Shown here: piece by piece, positions 24,178-35,100 of the stretch
Position numbering within the stretch: position 1 is the first letter of the stretch
Layout: every line of letters begins with the position of its first letter
Assembly: GCA_035502995.1 (NCBI GenBank)
Contig: DATJTW010000102.1
Location: 62,001-126,000, forward strand
Origin: CADEED01 sp035502995
GTDB lineage: Bacteria > Pseudomonadota > Gammaproteobacteria > Steroidobacterales > Steroidobacteraceae
Reading direction: 5' to 3'
Length of the DNA: 64,000 bases
The notes under the pieces: model-generated
Databases searched by the model: none
What the model saw: only the letters and a program-made list of their open reading frames with translations
Told to the model about the DNA's origin: nothing
Translations under genes and position numbers: made by a program

Positions 24178-27100
24178 AGATACTGCGCGGAATCGACGCG
24201 GCCATCGCCGGCGAACGCGTGCTCGGCACGCAGCCGGTGCTCGCGCCCTACGTCACGAAAGCCGTGTCGCCGCCGCCGCGGCGCCGCGCCAACTTCTTCA
24301 CCGGCCGCGCGTTGTCGCATCTCGCGCTGACCGACGAGCAACGCGACCGCATGGCGGATGCCGCGCGCGTCGCCCGCGCGGTGGCGCCGGGCGTCATCGA
24401 GGGATTCGAAGTCGCGCTCGAGGGCACGCAGCTCGTGATCATGCCGGGCCGTGCGATCGCGGCGGATGGCGAAGACGTCGAGCTGCACTATCCGCTGCGG
24501 CTCGCGCCGGATTCGATCCCGCTCGACTCCGCCTCGCTGACGCGCCGCCTCGCACCCGAAGGCGACGCCGCCGACGACGCGCTGCGCGCGCGCCTCACCG
24601 GCGGCGAGAGTTTCACGCCCGGCAAACTGCGTGCACTGGATCGCCTCGACCTGCTGCCGCACGCGCTGGTGCTGGTCGCGCAGCCGCTGACGCTGGCGCT
24701 GGATCGCAGCGGCGAGCTCGACTCGCCGTGTCCGAACGCGGTCAACGAGGGCGCATTCTCGCAGCTCGCCTGGGAGGACGGCTTCCGGCTGTGCTGGGTG
24801 CCATGGCCGTCGGATGCGACGCTGCCGCCGTGGACGCTGGACGGCACGACCATCGAGCCGCGCTTCCGCAATCGACTCGCGTACGCCGCGTTCAACCGCG
24901 AGCGCGAGCGCACGGAGATCACGCAGAAACTGCGCCGCCTGGCGTTGTCGCGCGGTGTCGAGACCGACCCGACGCGCGCCGCGGCGCTGGACGCGGAGAT
25001 GGTCGGTCTCGCCGCGCGCGCCGCCGACTGGCCGTGGGCCACGCTCGGCATCGCGCTGGCACTGGTCGGCTTCGACGCGGCATTCGCGCCCGCGTTCTCC
25101 GATCGCAACTCGCTCGTCCGCCAGGGCGGCGGCCGCGCGAACCGCACCGCGCTCAACCCGTTCGCCGGCGAAGACGTGTTGTGGCAGGCGCGCGTCGCGC
25201 AGCTGATCGAGCACCTGGCCGAACTACCGCCGGAGCAGCGCAAGGCCGATGCGCTGGCGAAGACCTTCGACTGGCTGCCGCCCGCGGGCGTGTTGCCCAA
25301 GGACGCGATCGACGTCGCGGCCAATCGCCAGTTCGTGTTCCCGCCGTCGTTCGACGTGCAGGCGCAGCCGGTGCCCGTCGACATGGTCGACGCGTTGCTG
25401 CTCGAGTCCTCGATGCTGGCGCCGTATTCGCTGTCGGTGCGCGACCAGGTGCAGATCCTGGTGCCGGTGCCGGCGAAGTTCTTCGAGCCGGACCTGTTGC
25501 AGCTCGACCTGCGCATCCACCCGCTGTTCGACTCCGAGGTCGCGCGGCTCGAGCGCGCGCGCCTGTCCACGCTGGTCGCGCGCGACCGGCTGCGCCGCCG
25601 CTTCGACACGCTGTCGCACGCCGTGACCGGGCGCCTGCCGTGGTACTCGCAGGACGACCCGGATGCATTGCCCGACGAGACCGGCGCGCTCGATTCGATC
25701 TCGTTCGCGCGCGTGCATCGCGCGGCGTTCGCCGCCGGGCAAACCACCGGCCATTCCTTCCGCAACGCGGCGTTCTCGTTCGAGCTGGCGGCCAGCGACC
25801 AGCTGTTCGTGTTCGTACGACTCGACACGGTGCCCGCCGGCATCACGCTGCAGCCGTTCACCGGCGACACCGCGAAGCAAACTATCTACTGGGGCTCTGG
25901 CGCGCCGCCCGCCGGCGCGGTGAACGCCGGCCCGCTGCCGGCGACTCCCGGCTGGGTGCGCCTGTCCGTGCCGGTCGCCACCGCCGGGCTGTCGGCGACG
26001 ACGATCGACGGTCTCGCCTACGGCGTGATCGGCGGCGCGGCCGCGGGCAGCGTCGCGTTCGGCTACGCCGGCAAGGCGGCCGACGGCCGCGAGATGTACT
26101 GGGTGTCGGACGCGTTGCCGCAGGGCGCCGTTCCTCACGACAACTGGGAGTGGCAGGAGCAGGGCGAGAACACGACACCCGATCTCGTCGACGCCGCGAA
26201 CGGCATCGCCGCGACCGGTGACGTGCGCAGCGCCAGCGAGCTCGACACGCTGGTCACGAGCTTCATCGCGTACCGCGGCGGCGTCCTGAAGGGCGAGCTC
26301 GGCATCGCGCCGTCGACGAACCCGGCGCTCGCGGGCGCCGGCCTCGACGAGCTGATCCGCCGCGTCGAGACGCGCATCGCCGCCGCGAACGACCACATCG
26401 AGTTCGGCTTCCTGCGCGCGCGCACCGACATCTACCGCGTGCGCCAGAACGTTCTCGGCGTCGGCCAGGCCGGCCGCCTGCTGACGTCGCCGACCGCCGC
26501 CGAACTCATCACGCGCAACGACAACCCAGTGGCCACCGACAAGGACTTCGCCGACTACTTCAAGCGCGCCGGCGAGCCGGTGACCAGCGCGGCCGCGCCG
26601 TCCGTCGCGCCCGCCGTGGCGCCGACCACGCCGGCCGCCGCGCCCGCGGCGCCGTCGGCGCCCACGTTCACGAACGCCTCGCTGCGGCTGCTGCGCACGA
26701 ACTCGATCGGCTCCGCGCTGTCGCTGAACACGTCGGCGTCGGCGCCGCAGTCGGCGGCGTTGAGCGCGTCGAGCAGTGCCTTGTCGAGTGGCGCATTGCT
26801 GTCCGGATCGGTGTTCACGCCCATCGTCACCACGCCGGCGGGCGGCATCTCGGGGTCGATCGGCTCGCTGCCGGTGTTCACGCCGGTCACGACGCCCGCG
26901 TCCACGTTCGGCGGCTCCTCGGGTAGTTTGCTCGGCGGCAGCGCGCTGCTGAATTCCAACCTGCTGGTCAACTCGCTGCCGACGCTGGCGATCAACACGA
27001 CGCCCACCGTCAAGGAAGTCACCGGCACGAGCCTGTTCGGCGCGACGCTGAACACCGTCACCGTCGGCGAACGCCTCAGCGGTTCCGCGGCCGTCGTCGC

Positions 27101-28739
27101 GAAGAACGCCGCGGCCAGCGGCAAGAGCGACTTCGTGAAGTCCGGCGTCAATCTGCTGGCCGACAAGGGCTTCGCGCTCGGCGATCTGCCCGTGTTCGGC
27201 TACAAGCCGAAGGACGGCGCGGCCACCGACGTCACCGCCAAGGATCTCGCCGACGGCAAGCTCGACGACACCGACGCCGAGGAACCGGAGGGCACCGACG
27301 TCGCCGAGTCCGTCTACTTCAAGCGCGGCCTCGACGCGATCGACAACCTGGTGCGCTTCCTGCGCGGCGTCGAGATCCGCGTCGAGGATTACAAGCGCCT
27401 GCAGACCGACGCGAATGCCGCGCGCACGCGCGTGCTGGCCGCGCTCGGCCGGCTCGAGAACCTGATGTCCGGGCTGGCGACCGCGCTGGCCGAGACGCGT
27501 CACGATCTCGCCGTCGCGCGGGCGTTACGCGCCGAGGAGCTGCAGCGCGTCGCCGGCATTGTTGCCCGCCGCAAAGCGATCCTCGCCGAGCACGTGCCGT
27601 TCGTCGTGTTTCGCCGCCCGCGGCTCACGAAAATCCTGCTCGACGTGCCGGTGCGCACGGTTCAGCCCGCGATCGTCGACGACCCGGTGCCGCGCTGCCG
27701 TGCCGACACGCACGACGTGCCGGCGGAGCTGCAGGCGATGGTCGACACGCTGAAGGACGTGCCCGCGGTGTGGATCCGCAAGCTGCAGCCGCTGATCCTG
27801 AAGTTCGATCATCTCGATTCGCTGCAGACGTTGCTCGGCAACGCCGCGCAGCGCATCTCCCTCGCGGCCGCGCAACCACCGTTGCAGTTGGTGCAGCAGG
27901 GCGCGGCGACGAAGACCGGCGCGCTGATCTCGAACCTGTTCCAGAAGCAGACGACGCGCATGACGACCACGCTGCAGAAGCAGTCGCTGGTGCTGAACGC
28001 GATCAAGTCGGACACGTGGAAGAACGTGATCAACACCGGCGCGACGGCGGTCAGCGCGTCCGACCTGATCTCGGCCGGCGCGGCCAACAAGAAGATCACG
28101 CTGGAGGCGTCGGGCGAGCTCGACGACATCGCCGGCGTCGCGAGCTGCCTGTACAACGCGTTCTGCGACGTGCCGCCCGCGACGCGCCTCACGTGGGCCG
28201 AACGCTTCTCGCAGCTCGACCCCGACATCAGCCTGCGCGTGTTGACCGTGCTGCCCGGCTTCGGCGACGAACGGCTCGGCGTCGATTACATCCAGTGGAA
28301 GCAGATGCAGAAGATGGTCGACTGGCTGTTCTCGCGCGTCGCCGACGAGGCGGACGCGATCGCCGCGATCAACGACCTGGTGCAGGTGGCGCTGCTGTTG
28401 TCGGCGCATGCGCCGGTGAAGCGCATCATCTCGGCGCGCGTGCGCAAGCCCGTGCGGCCGGTGCTCAACGGCCGGCTCGATCTCGCCGTCGATCCGCGCG
28501 TCGCGAAGATCGGCATGCAGGTGCTGGTGCACGCGCCGACCGGCAACCTGCCGATCGCACGCGCCGTGGTCGAAGACCTGGCGAGCGACGGCGTCGTCGC
28601 GCGATTCGCCGAGGTCATGCAGCCCGCGTTCACGATCGATTCGTCGATGCGCGTGCAACTGCAGAGCGGCCCGCCGCTGACCACCGCGGCGACGGCGGCG
28701 AAGGACAAGGCGCTGGTCGGGTTGAAACTGCTCAAGTAG
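24174..28739 (+). CDS. Large eCIS structural protein, third with the shared module
   Basis: A 1521-residue protein starting at GTG (4-nt overlap). Residues about 36-110 hold the shared module (RANFFTGRALSHLALTDEQ, APGVIEGFEV, LVIMPGRAIAADGEDVEL). A jelly-roll-like region follows around 500-650. Residues about 800-960 are a Ser/Ala/Thr/Pro/Gly-rich low-complexity stalk. The remaining 550 residues are mostly helical with heptad-like stretches near 1080-1130. It is a candidate for a fibre or tape-measure substitute, since neither is otherwise recognisable. An in-frame extension upstream lies inside the preceding gene and is rejected. Confidence 0.6.
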   Translation: MKILRGIDAAIAGERVLGTQPVLAPYVTKAVSPPPRRRANFFTGRALSHLALTDEQRDRMADAARVARAVAPGVIEGFEVALEGTQLVIMPGRAIAADGEDVELHYPLRLAPDSIPLDSASLTRRLAPEGDAADDALRARLTGGESFTPGKLRALDRLDLLPHALVLVAQPLTLALDRSGELDSPCPNAVNEGAFSQLAWEDGFRLCWVPWPSDATLPPWTLDGTTIEPRFRNRLAYAAFNRERERTEITQKLRRLALSRGVETDPTRAAALDAEMVGLAARAADWPWATLGIALALVGFDAAFAPAFSDRNSLVRQGGGRANRTALNPFAGEDVLWQARVAQLIEHLAELPPEQRKADALAKTFDWLPPAGVLPKDAIDVAANRQFVFPPSFDVQAQPVPVDMVDALLLESSMLAPYSLSVRDQVQILVPVPAKFFEPDLLQLDLRIHPLFDSEVARLERARLSTLVARDRLRRRFDTLSHAVTGRLPWYSQDDPDALPDETGALDSISFARVHRAAFAAGQTTGHSFRNAAFSFELAASDQLFVFVRLDTVPAGITLQPFTGDTAKQTIYWGSGAPPAGAVNAGPLPATPGWVRLSVPVATAGLSATTIDGLAYGVIGGAAAGSVAFGYAGKAADGREMYWVSDALPQGAVPHDNWEWQEQGENTTPDLVDAANGIAATGDVRSASELDTLVTSFIAYRGGVLKGELGIAPSTNPALAGAGLDELIRRVETRIAAANDHIEFGFLRARTDIYRVRQNVLGVGQAGRLLTSPTAAELITRNDNPVATDKDFADYFKRAGEPVTSAAAPSVAPAVAPTTPAAAPAAPSAPTFTNASLRLLRTNSIGSALSLNTSASAPQSAALSASSSALSSGALLSGSVFTPIVTTPAGGISGSIGSLPVFTPVTTPASTFGGSSGSLLGGSALLNSNLLVNSLPTLAINTTPTVKEVTGTSLFGATLNTVTVGERLSGSAAVVAKNAAASGKSDFVKSGVNLLADKGFALGDLPVFGYKPKDGAATDVTAKDLADGKLDDTDAEEPEGTDVAESVYFKRGLDAIDNLVRFLRGVEIRVEDYKRLQTDANAARTRVLAALGRLENLMSGLATALAETRHDLAVARALRAEELQRVAGIVARRKAILAEHVPFVVFRRPRLTKILLDVPVRTVQPAIVDDPVPRCRADTHDVPAELQAMVDTLKDVPAVWIRKLQPLILKFDHLDSLQTLLGNAAQRISLAAAQPPLQLVQQGAATKTGALISNLFQKQTTRMTTTLQKQSLVLNAIKSDTWKNVINTGATAVSASDLISAGAANKKITLEASGELDDIAGVASCLYNAFCDVPPATRLTWAERFSQLDPDISLRVLTVLPGFGDERLGVDYIQWKQMQKMVDWLFSRVADEADAIAAINDLVQVALLLSAHAPVKRIISARVRKPVRPVLNGRLDLAVDPRVAKIGMQVLVHAPTGNLPIARAVVEDLASDGVVARFAEVMQPAFTIDSSMRVQLQSGPPLTTAATAAKDKALVGLKLLK

Positions 28740-30176
28740 ATGGACCGCGCGCCGCACTCATTGCCCGACAACGCACGCGTCGTACGCGCGCTGCAGCTGC
28801 GCGTGCCCGATGCGGACGAAGTGCCGCGCGCGCGGATCGCGCTGGAAGACGGATTGAACTGCGCGGACTTCGGCGATCGGGGCCGGCTCGTGTTCGTGCG
28901 GCGGCTGACCCTGCCGGCGTTCGCGGCACGGTTCAACGGGCCGGCGGCGGCGCGCGCGATCGAGAGCTCGTTCCGCGCGTTGTTGCCCGAGGCCCGGCCC
29001 GGTGCGGATCCGCTCGCGGCGCAGGCGCCGGTGGTGTGGTTCGACGACGAGTTCGCCGCGCATCTCGAGGCTCTGACGCTGCGCGTGGAGGGCCGGCCAC
29101 TGAACGCGTGGTTCTGGCGGCGCGTCGATCCGTTGTTTGCGGGTTCGGTCGAGCCCGCGATCCGCGAGGTCTGCGAGCGGCTGGAGACGGTCGCCGCGAC
29201 TGCCGTGTCGCGCCCGGTGTTCTTCACGGAGCTCGCGCGCCGCTGGCGCGGCTTCAGCGCCGCGGCGTTCGAGCGCTTCATGGCCGCCCTGCCGCCGGCC
29301 TGGGTGCCGGACTCGAATCGGCCAGCCGGGGCCCCGGCTGGGGAATCCACTCTTATATATAGGCACCGCCAGGCCCCCCGGGACGTCGCCCGGGCCGCCG
29401 CGCCGCGGTTGGCAGCGGCCGCGCGGATTTCGCCGGCTGCGGCGCGCTGGGTAGCGAGGTGGGAGGCGGTGGCGGCTGGGGAGTTGCGGGCGGAGGCGCC
29501 GGCCGGCGAGGTGGCCGACTTCGTGACTGCAGTAGTTCGAGAGGCGGAGGTCGTCGCCGCACCGAACTACCGGCCGGGGCAGGCCGCCGAGCCACACGCG
29601 GCCGGACACGCGCCGACCACGGCGATTGCCGACCGCGACTCGGGTCCGATCGTCGCCGTGCGCGACGAAGTACCGGTGCCGGAGCCGACTAACTACAAGC
29701 TCCCGCCCTGGTTCGCCGGCGCCCGCGAGACGTCGCACGCCGGTTTGTTCCTGCTGCTGAACGCCTGGCGCGCCACCGGCGCCGATGACTGGCTGTGCGG
29801 CGGCGACGAGGCGCGTCGCGATGCCTGGCTCGACGACTGGGCACGCCGGCTCGCACTGCCGGTCGACGACGCGCAGCGCGCGGCGTGGTCGACGCCCTCC
29901 GCATCACCGGACGCCGCCGAGCTCGCCGAACTGGCCCGCTTCCGTCGCGAGACGCGTCGCTGGTTGCGTACCGCCGCGCGGATCGGCGCCGCCTCGCTGG
30001 TGAATCGCGCCGGCGCCGTCGCGATGACGCGCACGCATCTCGATGTGATCTTCCCGATGAACGCTGTGGACCTGCGCGTGCGCCGCGCCGGGCTGGACAG
30101 CGATCCGGGCTGGGTGCCGTGGCTCGGCCGCATCGTCGCGTTTCACTTCGTGCCCGACACCGGGACCGACGCATGA
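28740..30176 (+). CDS. eCIS-associated protein of unknown function upstream of the ATPase
   Basis: A 478-residue protein directly abutting the previous stop (TAGATG) and overlapping the ATPase start by 4 nt. The N-terminal 190 residues (RLVFVRRLTLPAFA, FRALLPEARPGADP) and the C-terminal 160 (SHAGLFLLLNAWRATG, ARIGAASLVNRAGAVAMTRTHLDVIFPMNAVDLRVRRAGLD in part) look like two conserved domains. They are joined by an Ala/Pro-rich linker that contains a 20-bp palindrome and a TATATATA motif. No known domain is recognised. Its coupling to the ATPase suggests a joint assembly role. Confidence 0.6.
   Translation: MDRAPHSLPDNARVVRALQLRVPDADEVPRARIALEDGLNCADFGDRGRLVFVRRLTLPAFAARFNGPAAARAIESSFRALLPEARPGADPLAAQAPVVWFDDEFAAHLEALTLRVEGRPLNAWFWRRVDPLFAGSVEPAIREVCERLETVAATAVSRPVFFTELARRWRGFSAAAFERFMAALPPAWVPDSNRPAGAPAGESTLIYRHRQAPRDVARAAAPRLAAAARISPAAARWVARWEAVAAGELRAEAPAGEVADFVTAVVREAEVVAAPNYRPGQAAEPHAAGHAPTTAIADRDSGPIVAVRDEVPVPEPTNYKLPPWFAGARETSHAGLFLLLNAWRATGADDWLCGGDEARRDAWLDDWARRLALPVDDAQRAAWSTPSASPDAAELAELARFRRETRRWLRTAARIGAASLVNRAGAVAMTRTHLDVIFPMNAVDLRVRRAGLDSDPGWVPWLGRIVAFHFVPDTGTDA
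29322..29341. repeat. Perfect 20-bp GC palindrome inside a coding linker
   Basis: The left arm CCAGCCGGGG is exactly complementary to the right arm CCCCGGCTGG with no spacer. It encodes part of the Pro/Ala/Gly linker of the 478-residue protein, 11 bp before a TTATATATAGG motif that is out of character with this GC-rich DNA. Confidence 0.7.
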
Positions 30177-32137
30177 ACGCCGTCGTCGACGTCGCGATCG
30201 ATACCAGCGTGTCCGGCCTGCTGCGATTGGCGCTGACTCAACTCGCGTCGTCGTCGCGCGCGCCGGTGCGATTGCCCGAATCGTGGGAGTCGCTGATCGC
30301 TGCACGACGCCGGCAGCCCGGCGCGAGCGAGCGCGCGTGGATTCGTCTCGCCAACGCATTGTCGTTGACGGACCTCGAGCTGGTCGCCGGCCAACTCGCA
30401 CTGCTCGCCGAGCACGACGCACACGTCATCGAACAATTGCAGCGGCTGCAATCCAGTCCCGGCGCGGCCGGACAGATGCGGCCCACGCTGGGCCTCGTCG
30501 CGCGGCTGTGGACGATCCTCGATGGTGGAGCGGCCGAGGCCGAACGGCGCCGGCTCGGCGCGCTGGTCGCGGGCATCGGCGTCGACAGCGCGACGTTCCG
30601 TCTCTCGCGGGACGAGGGCGCGATCATCCATCGCACGTTGTCGCTGCATCCGTCGCTGTTGCCGCATCTCTTCGAGTCGGACACGTGCCCGCCCGCCGCC
30701 CTGCGATTCGACGACGCCACGGTGCGCTCGGCCGCGGTGCCCGACTGGCTGCTGCCCGCCGCGTGGCATCGGGACCTCTCGCGGTTCCTGCCGTCGCTGA
30801 CGGGCCGCCGCCCATCGACGTTCGTCGTGCGCAGCGGCGACGTCGACGAGGCGCGCTCGTTGGCGATCCTCGCCGCGGACCAGGCCGGACTGACACCGAT
30901 CGAGATCGTCGGCGCCGGCGCGACCGTGCCGGCCGGTCTCGAGCCGTGGCTGATCGCGAGTCGGCACGTGCCGCTGCTCGTGATCGATTCGCCGCCGGGC
31001 GAGCGGATCGCGCTGCCGCCCTGGCGGCACTATCGCGGACCCCTGCTGGTCGCCGCGAGCCCCGAGGCGGATCTCCAGACCGGGACGGGAGAGTGGCAGG
31101 AATGGAAACCGTCGCTGCCGCGCGCGGATGAACGCGCGGAAGTGCTCGGTGTGACGGCGAAATCCGGATCGGCGGCCGCGCGCGACCTCGCGCGGCGCTG
31201 GCGCGCGGGTATCGGCACGCTGAATCGTACGGCCGCGATCCTGTGGCCTTCCACTGCGCGGGGCGACGTCGATGCCGGTCGTATCGAGACGGCGGTCGCC
31301 GCCGAGTTCGATCGTGCCGCCCGCCGCTTCGGCGCGCTCGCGCAACGGCTGAACACGGACATCGCCGATGACGCTCTGGTCATGCCGCCCTCGCTCGCGC
31401 GCGAGATCGACCTGCTGGTCGAACGGTGCCGTCGGCGCGAAAGTCTGCTGGACGGGCTCGGCGTCGCCGTGCGGGCGCGGGCGCATCCCGGTGTGAAGGC
31501 GCTGTTGACGGGCGCGTCGGGCACCGGCAAGACGCTGGCCGTCCAGTGGCTGGCCCACCGGCTCGGAAAGCCGTTGCTGCGCGTCGACGCAGCCAACGTT
31601 ACGAGCAAGTACATCGGCGAGACCGAGAAGAACCTCGCGCAATTGCTGGGCGAGGCCGAACACCTCGACTGCATCCTGCTGTTCGACGAGGCGGATGCGA
31701 TGTTTGGCGCGCGCACCGACGTCAAGCAGGCGAACGACCGGTTCGCCAACCAGCAGACGAACTACCTGCTGACGCGGCTCGAATCCTTCGACGGTGTGGC
31801 GGTGCTGACGTCGAACAGCAAGGCGCGCTTCGATCACGCGTTCCTGCGCCGTCTCGACGCGGTGCTCGAGTTCCCGCTGCCCGCGGGCGTCGAGCGCCGC
31901 GCGTTGTGGCTTGCGCATCTTTCGCCCGGATCGCTCGACGCGGTGACGATCGATCGGCTCGCTGCCGCGGTGGACCTGCCGGGCGGCAACATCCGCAACG
32001 TCGTGATCGGCGCCGCGCTGCGCGCCCGCGATCGCGCGCTGACGCCGGCCGACGTCTGCGCCGCGCTCGACGCCGAATACGCCAAGCTGGGCCGTCACGC
32101 GCCGTCGGAACTCGGCGATCTTGCCGGCGGCGGCTGA
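30173..32137 (+). CDS. AAA+ ATPase of the eCIS (Pvc15/Afp15-like)
   Basis: A 654-residue protein. The C-terminal half has a full AAA+ module: Walker A GASGTGKT (447-454), Walker B ILLFDEAD (501-508), sensor SNSKARFDHAFLRRLD with an arginine finger, and a lid domain after LPGGNIRNVVIGAALRAR. The N-terminal 400 residues are the degenerate region typical of Pvc15. In PVC and Afp this ATPase is needed for assembly or cargo loading. The ATG at 30173 overlaps the upstream stop by 4 nt. Confidence 0.93.
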   Translation: MNAVVDVAIDTSVSGLLRLALTQLASSSRAPVRLPESWESLIAARRRQPGASERAWIRLANALSLTDLELVAGQLALLAEHDAHVIEQLQRLQSSPGAAGQMRPTLGLVARLWTILDGGAAEAERRRLGALVAGIGVDSATFRLSRDEGAIIHRTLSLHPSLLPHLFESDTCPPAALRFDDATVRSAAVPDWLLPAAWHRDLSRFLPSLTGRRPSTFVVRSGDVDEARSLAILAADQAGLTPIEIVGAGATVPAGLEPWLIASRHVPLLVIDSPPGERIALPPWRHYRGPLLVAASPEADLQTGTGEWQEWKPSLPRADERAEVLGVTAKSGSAAARDLARRWRAGIGTLNRTAAILWPSTARGDVDAGRIETAVAAEFDRAARRFGALAQRLNTDIADDALVMPPSLAREIDLLVERCRRRESLLDGLGVAVRARAHPGVKALLTGASGTGKTLAVQWLAHRLGKPLLRVDAANVTSKYIGETEKNLAQLLGEAEHLDCILLFDEADAMFGARTDVKQANDRFANQQTNYLLTRLESFDGVAVLTSNSKARFDHAFLRRLDAVLEFPLPAGVERRALWLAHLSPGSLDAVTIDRLAAAVDLPGGNIRNVVIGAALRARDRALTPADVCAALDAEYAKLGRHAPSELGDLAGGG

Positions 32138-32149
32138 GCACGCCCGGCC

Positions 32150-35100
32150 GTGAGCGCGCCGCGAACGCACGACCGGCTGCGGCGCCCGGCGCGGCGGCGC
32201 GAAGCCGCGAGATCCGCGACGCCACCGATCGATCTCGCGAGCCCGCCGTCCGCGCCGGTGCTCGACACGGTGGGCGGACTGCCGGCCTATCTCGCGTTCC
32301 CGGAACGGTCGGTGCTCGCGAGCGACGCCGACTCGCGCGCGCCGGCCGTGCCGAACATCCGCGCTCCGGATCCGCCGCCCGCGCCGGAGGCACCGCGCTC
32401 GACGGACCACGCTGAAGCGCTCTCGCTGCCGGCCGCGGAGCGCGCCGCTCCGCCCGGACACGCACACACCTCGTCCACGACGCCACCGGCCGCACCCTAC
32501 GTCGAACCCGAACGCGCACCGGCGCCGCGCGCCGCCGTGGCCGGCGGACCCGCCGGCCGCGCTGCGACCGCGCCGGCCGCACCGGCCGCGGGTCGCGCGG
32601 CGCGGCGCGGCGGCCCGGTCGTCGAAACAACCGACAGCGTGTTCAATCTCGAGCCGCTCGAAGAACTGGTCGGTGTCGAGGTGTCGTCGTTCGACGGCCC
32701 GGTGGATACGAGCGTCGACGTCGAGCCTCTGACCTGGTCGACGTTGACGACCAGCTGGTCGACGCCCGACTCGTTGCCCGACGACGCCCTCCCGCCGGCG
32801 ACGCAGATGGCGCGCGCCGCGACGGCTCCGCCGCGGGCGAGCGCGCCGCCGGAACCCGCGCCATCCGCGGACGAATCGGGTGCCGACGGAGAGGCGGGCG
32901 CCGCCGCCCCCGAGCCGGCCCCGAAGCCGGACACGGGCGAAGCCGAGCAGCGGCGCGCGGCGGCGGCCGAGGCGCGGGAATTCGCGCGGCGCAGTTATGC
33001 GGATCTCGTGCCGGCCGCACGCCGGGAGCAGCAGGAATTCGTCGGGCTCGCGAACGATATCGTCGATAGCGTGAATGAAAGTTTCCAGCGCTCGTCGGCG
33101 ACGCTGCTGTCCGCGCACGACAACGAGCTCGAAACGCTGCGCCGCGCCGCCGATCGCACTGAAGACGCCATCGACAGCTCGGCGAGCTTCGCGCAGCTGC
33201 AGCTCGAAGAAGCCAGCCTCGCCGCCGGTCTCGCGATCGAAGCCGCCGGCCGCCGCGCGTATGGGCTGATCAACGCGGACGACCGCACGGCCGCGAACCG
33301 GATCGCGACGGTGGTCCGCGGGCTCGTCTCGGGGCACGAGGGCGCGTACAACACCGCGCTCGGCTCGCTGTCGGACGCCTTTGCACTCGCAATCGCCAAT
33401 CTCAACATCTTCCGCGACGGGCGCACGACCGAGTTCGCGACGAGCCGCGGCGCCAACGACGAACGGGCGCGCAACGAAGCGTTGCAGAACCGCATACCGC
33501 GCTGGGTGGAGCAGGAGGCGACGCGACTCGGCGACCGCGTGACGCGCAAACGCACCGCGTGGGAATCCGCGAAGACGTCCACCACGTGCAGCCTTACTTG
33601 CGGTTACACCGATGCCCTCAACACGCGCCGCGTCGACCTCAACACGCAGGGGCGGCAGCAGGTCGCGCGGACGCTGGCGCAGGCCCGGCGCTCGCTGCGC
33701 GAACAGAGCGGCGAGGGTCGGCGCACGATCGAGCAGCGGCGCCAGTCGTACGTCGCGCAGGTCCGCGCGCAACACAACGCGGCGCAGACGCGGTTCACCG
33801 CGCAAACGCGGGCGGCGCTCGGCGGCGTGCGGCAGGAAGCGCAGAGCGCGGTGTCCGGCGTGCAGGCGGCGGCGCGCGCGTCGCAGCCGGATTTCTCGCG
33901 CAACGTCGATCAGTTCGCCGCGACGCTGCGGCGGGCGGCGGCCGGCGGCGCGGCGCCGTTGCGACAGACCGCGCTCGGCAGCGCCGGCGTGCTGCAGTCC
34001 ACGCGCCGAACGCACGCGATGCTCGACGAGCGCCTGCGCGGAAATCTGGCGCGCGCCCGCGCGGGTCTCGAGCAGCGCGGGGAACAGAACGAGAGCGCCA
34101 GCACGGAGGCGCTCGCGGAGTTCGACGACACGTTGAACACGCTGTCCGGCGACGCCGAGGGCACCTTCACGGCGACCGACGAGCGGCTCGTCCAGGCATT
34201 CGGCGGGCTGAGTGATTCGGTGACGCAGGCCGCGAGCGAATGGGCGCGGCCGCTCGCCGCGCGCATGGCGGCCGACATCGCGGCGCAGGCCGCGCAGGCG
34301 GCGACGGCGCTCATCCAGCTGAACAACGGTGGCCGGCCCGTCGAAGACACGACACGAGTCCCGGAGCCGACGCCGCCCGCGCCGCCGACACCGGCCGCGC
34401 ACGATTGCCGCTGCCCGGCACCCGCCACCACGCCGACGCCCGCGGGCACGCCGGCGCCCACCGAAGATCCGCCGGGGCTCATCCGCGAATCGGCCACCGA
34501 GATCGGCGAGGTCGCGCGCCGCCACAACCCGCGGCAATTCTTCGATCGCCAGATCACGGACACGCGGCACGGCGTCGACAGCAATCTCGGCAAACGCACC
34601 ACCGACGTGACGGCGGGCTTCAGCGGCGGCTTCCTGGGCACCGTCGACGAGGCGAAGGTGGTGGGGGCCTTGCGCGGCCTGACCGAAATCCGCGGCAACG
34701 CGCTGAAGGATCCCGTCTACCCGCAGGGCTCGGGCGGCCGCGACCTCGTCGACGATCTCCTCGACAACCTGGACTACGGCACGAACGACTACAACGCGGC
34801 GATGGCCTATCTATCGGGCAACGCCATCGAAGGCGCGCGGCTCGAGCTGATCGAGGCGAACGGCATCGTCAGCGACGACGAGGCGCGCATGGAAGCGGCG
34901 ATGCGCGCGCTCTCGCCCGAGCAGCTCGCGTCGATGCGGGCGCTGCATCCGGACACGCTGCGTGACACCCGCGCCGTGCTGAGCGGCACGGATCTCGACG
35001 TGTTCAACGCGGTGGCCGACGGCAACTACGCGCTCGCCGACGCGTATCACATGCGCGACGAAGTCGACGAGGCGCGCCGCAACGGCGACATCGACGCGAC

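Noticed and set aside
24174..28739. Assigning the 1521-residue protein as a tape measure
   Set aside because: Only its rear third is helical and the front is beta-rich with a shared module, so the evidence is not enough; kept as an open possibility.
30143..34570. A 1475-codon open frame on the minus strand opposite the ATPase and effector genes
   Set aside because: It is an antisense shadow: Arg/Gly/Ala-dominated composition without motifs, while the plus strand has clear AAA+ and coiled-coil proteins in coupled genes.
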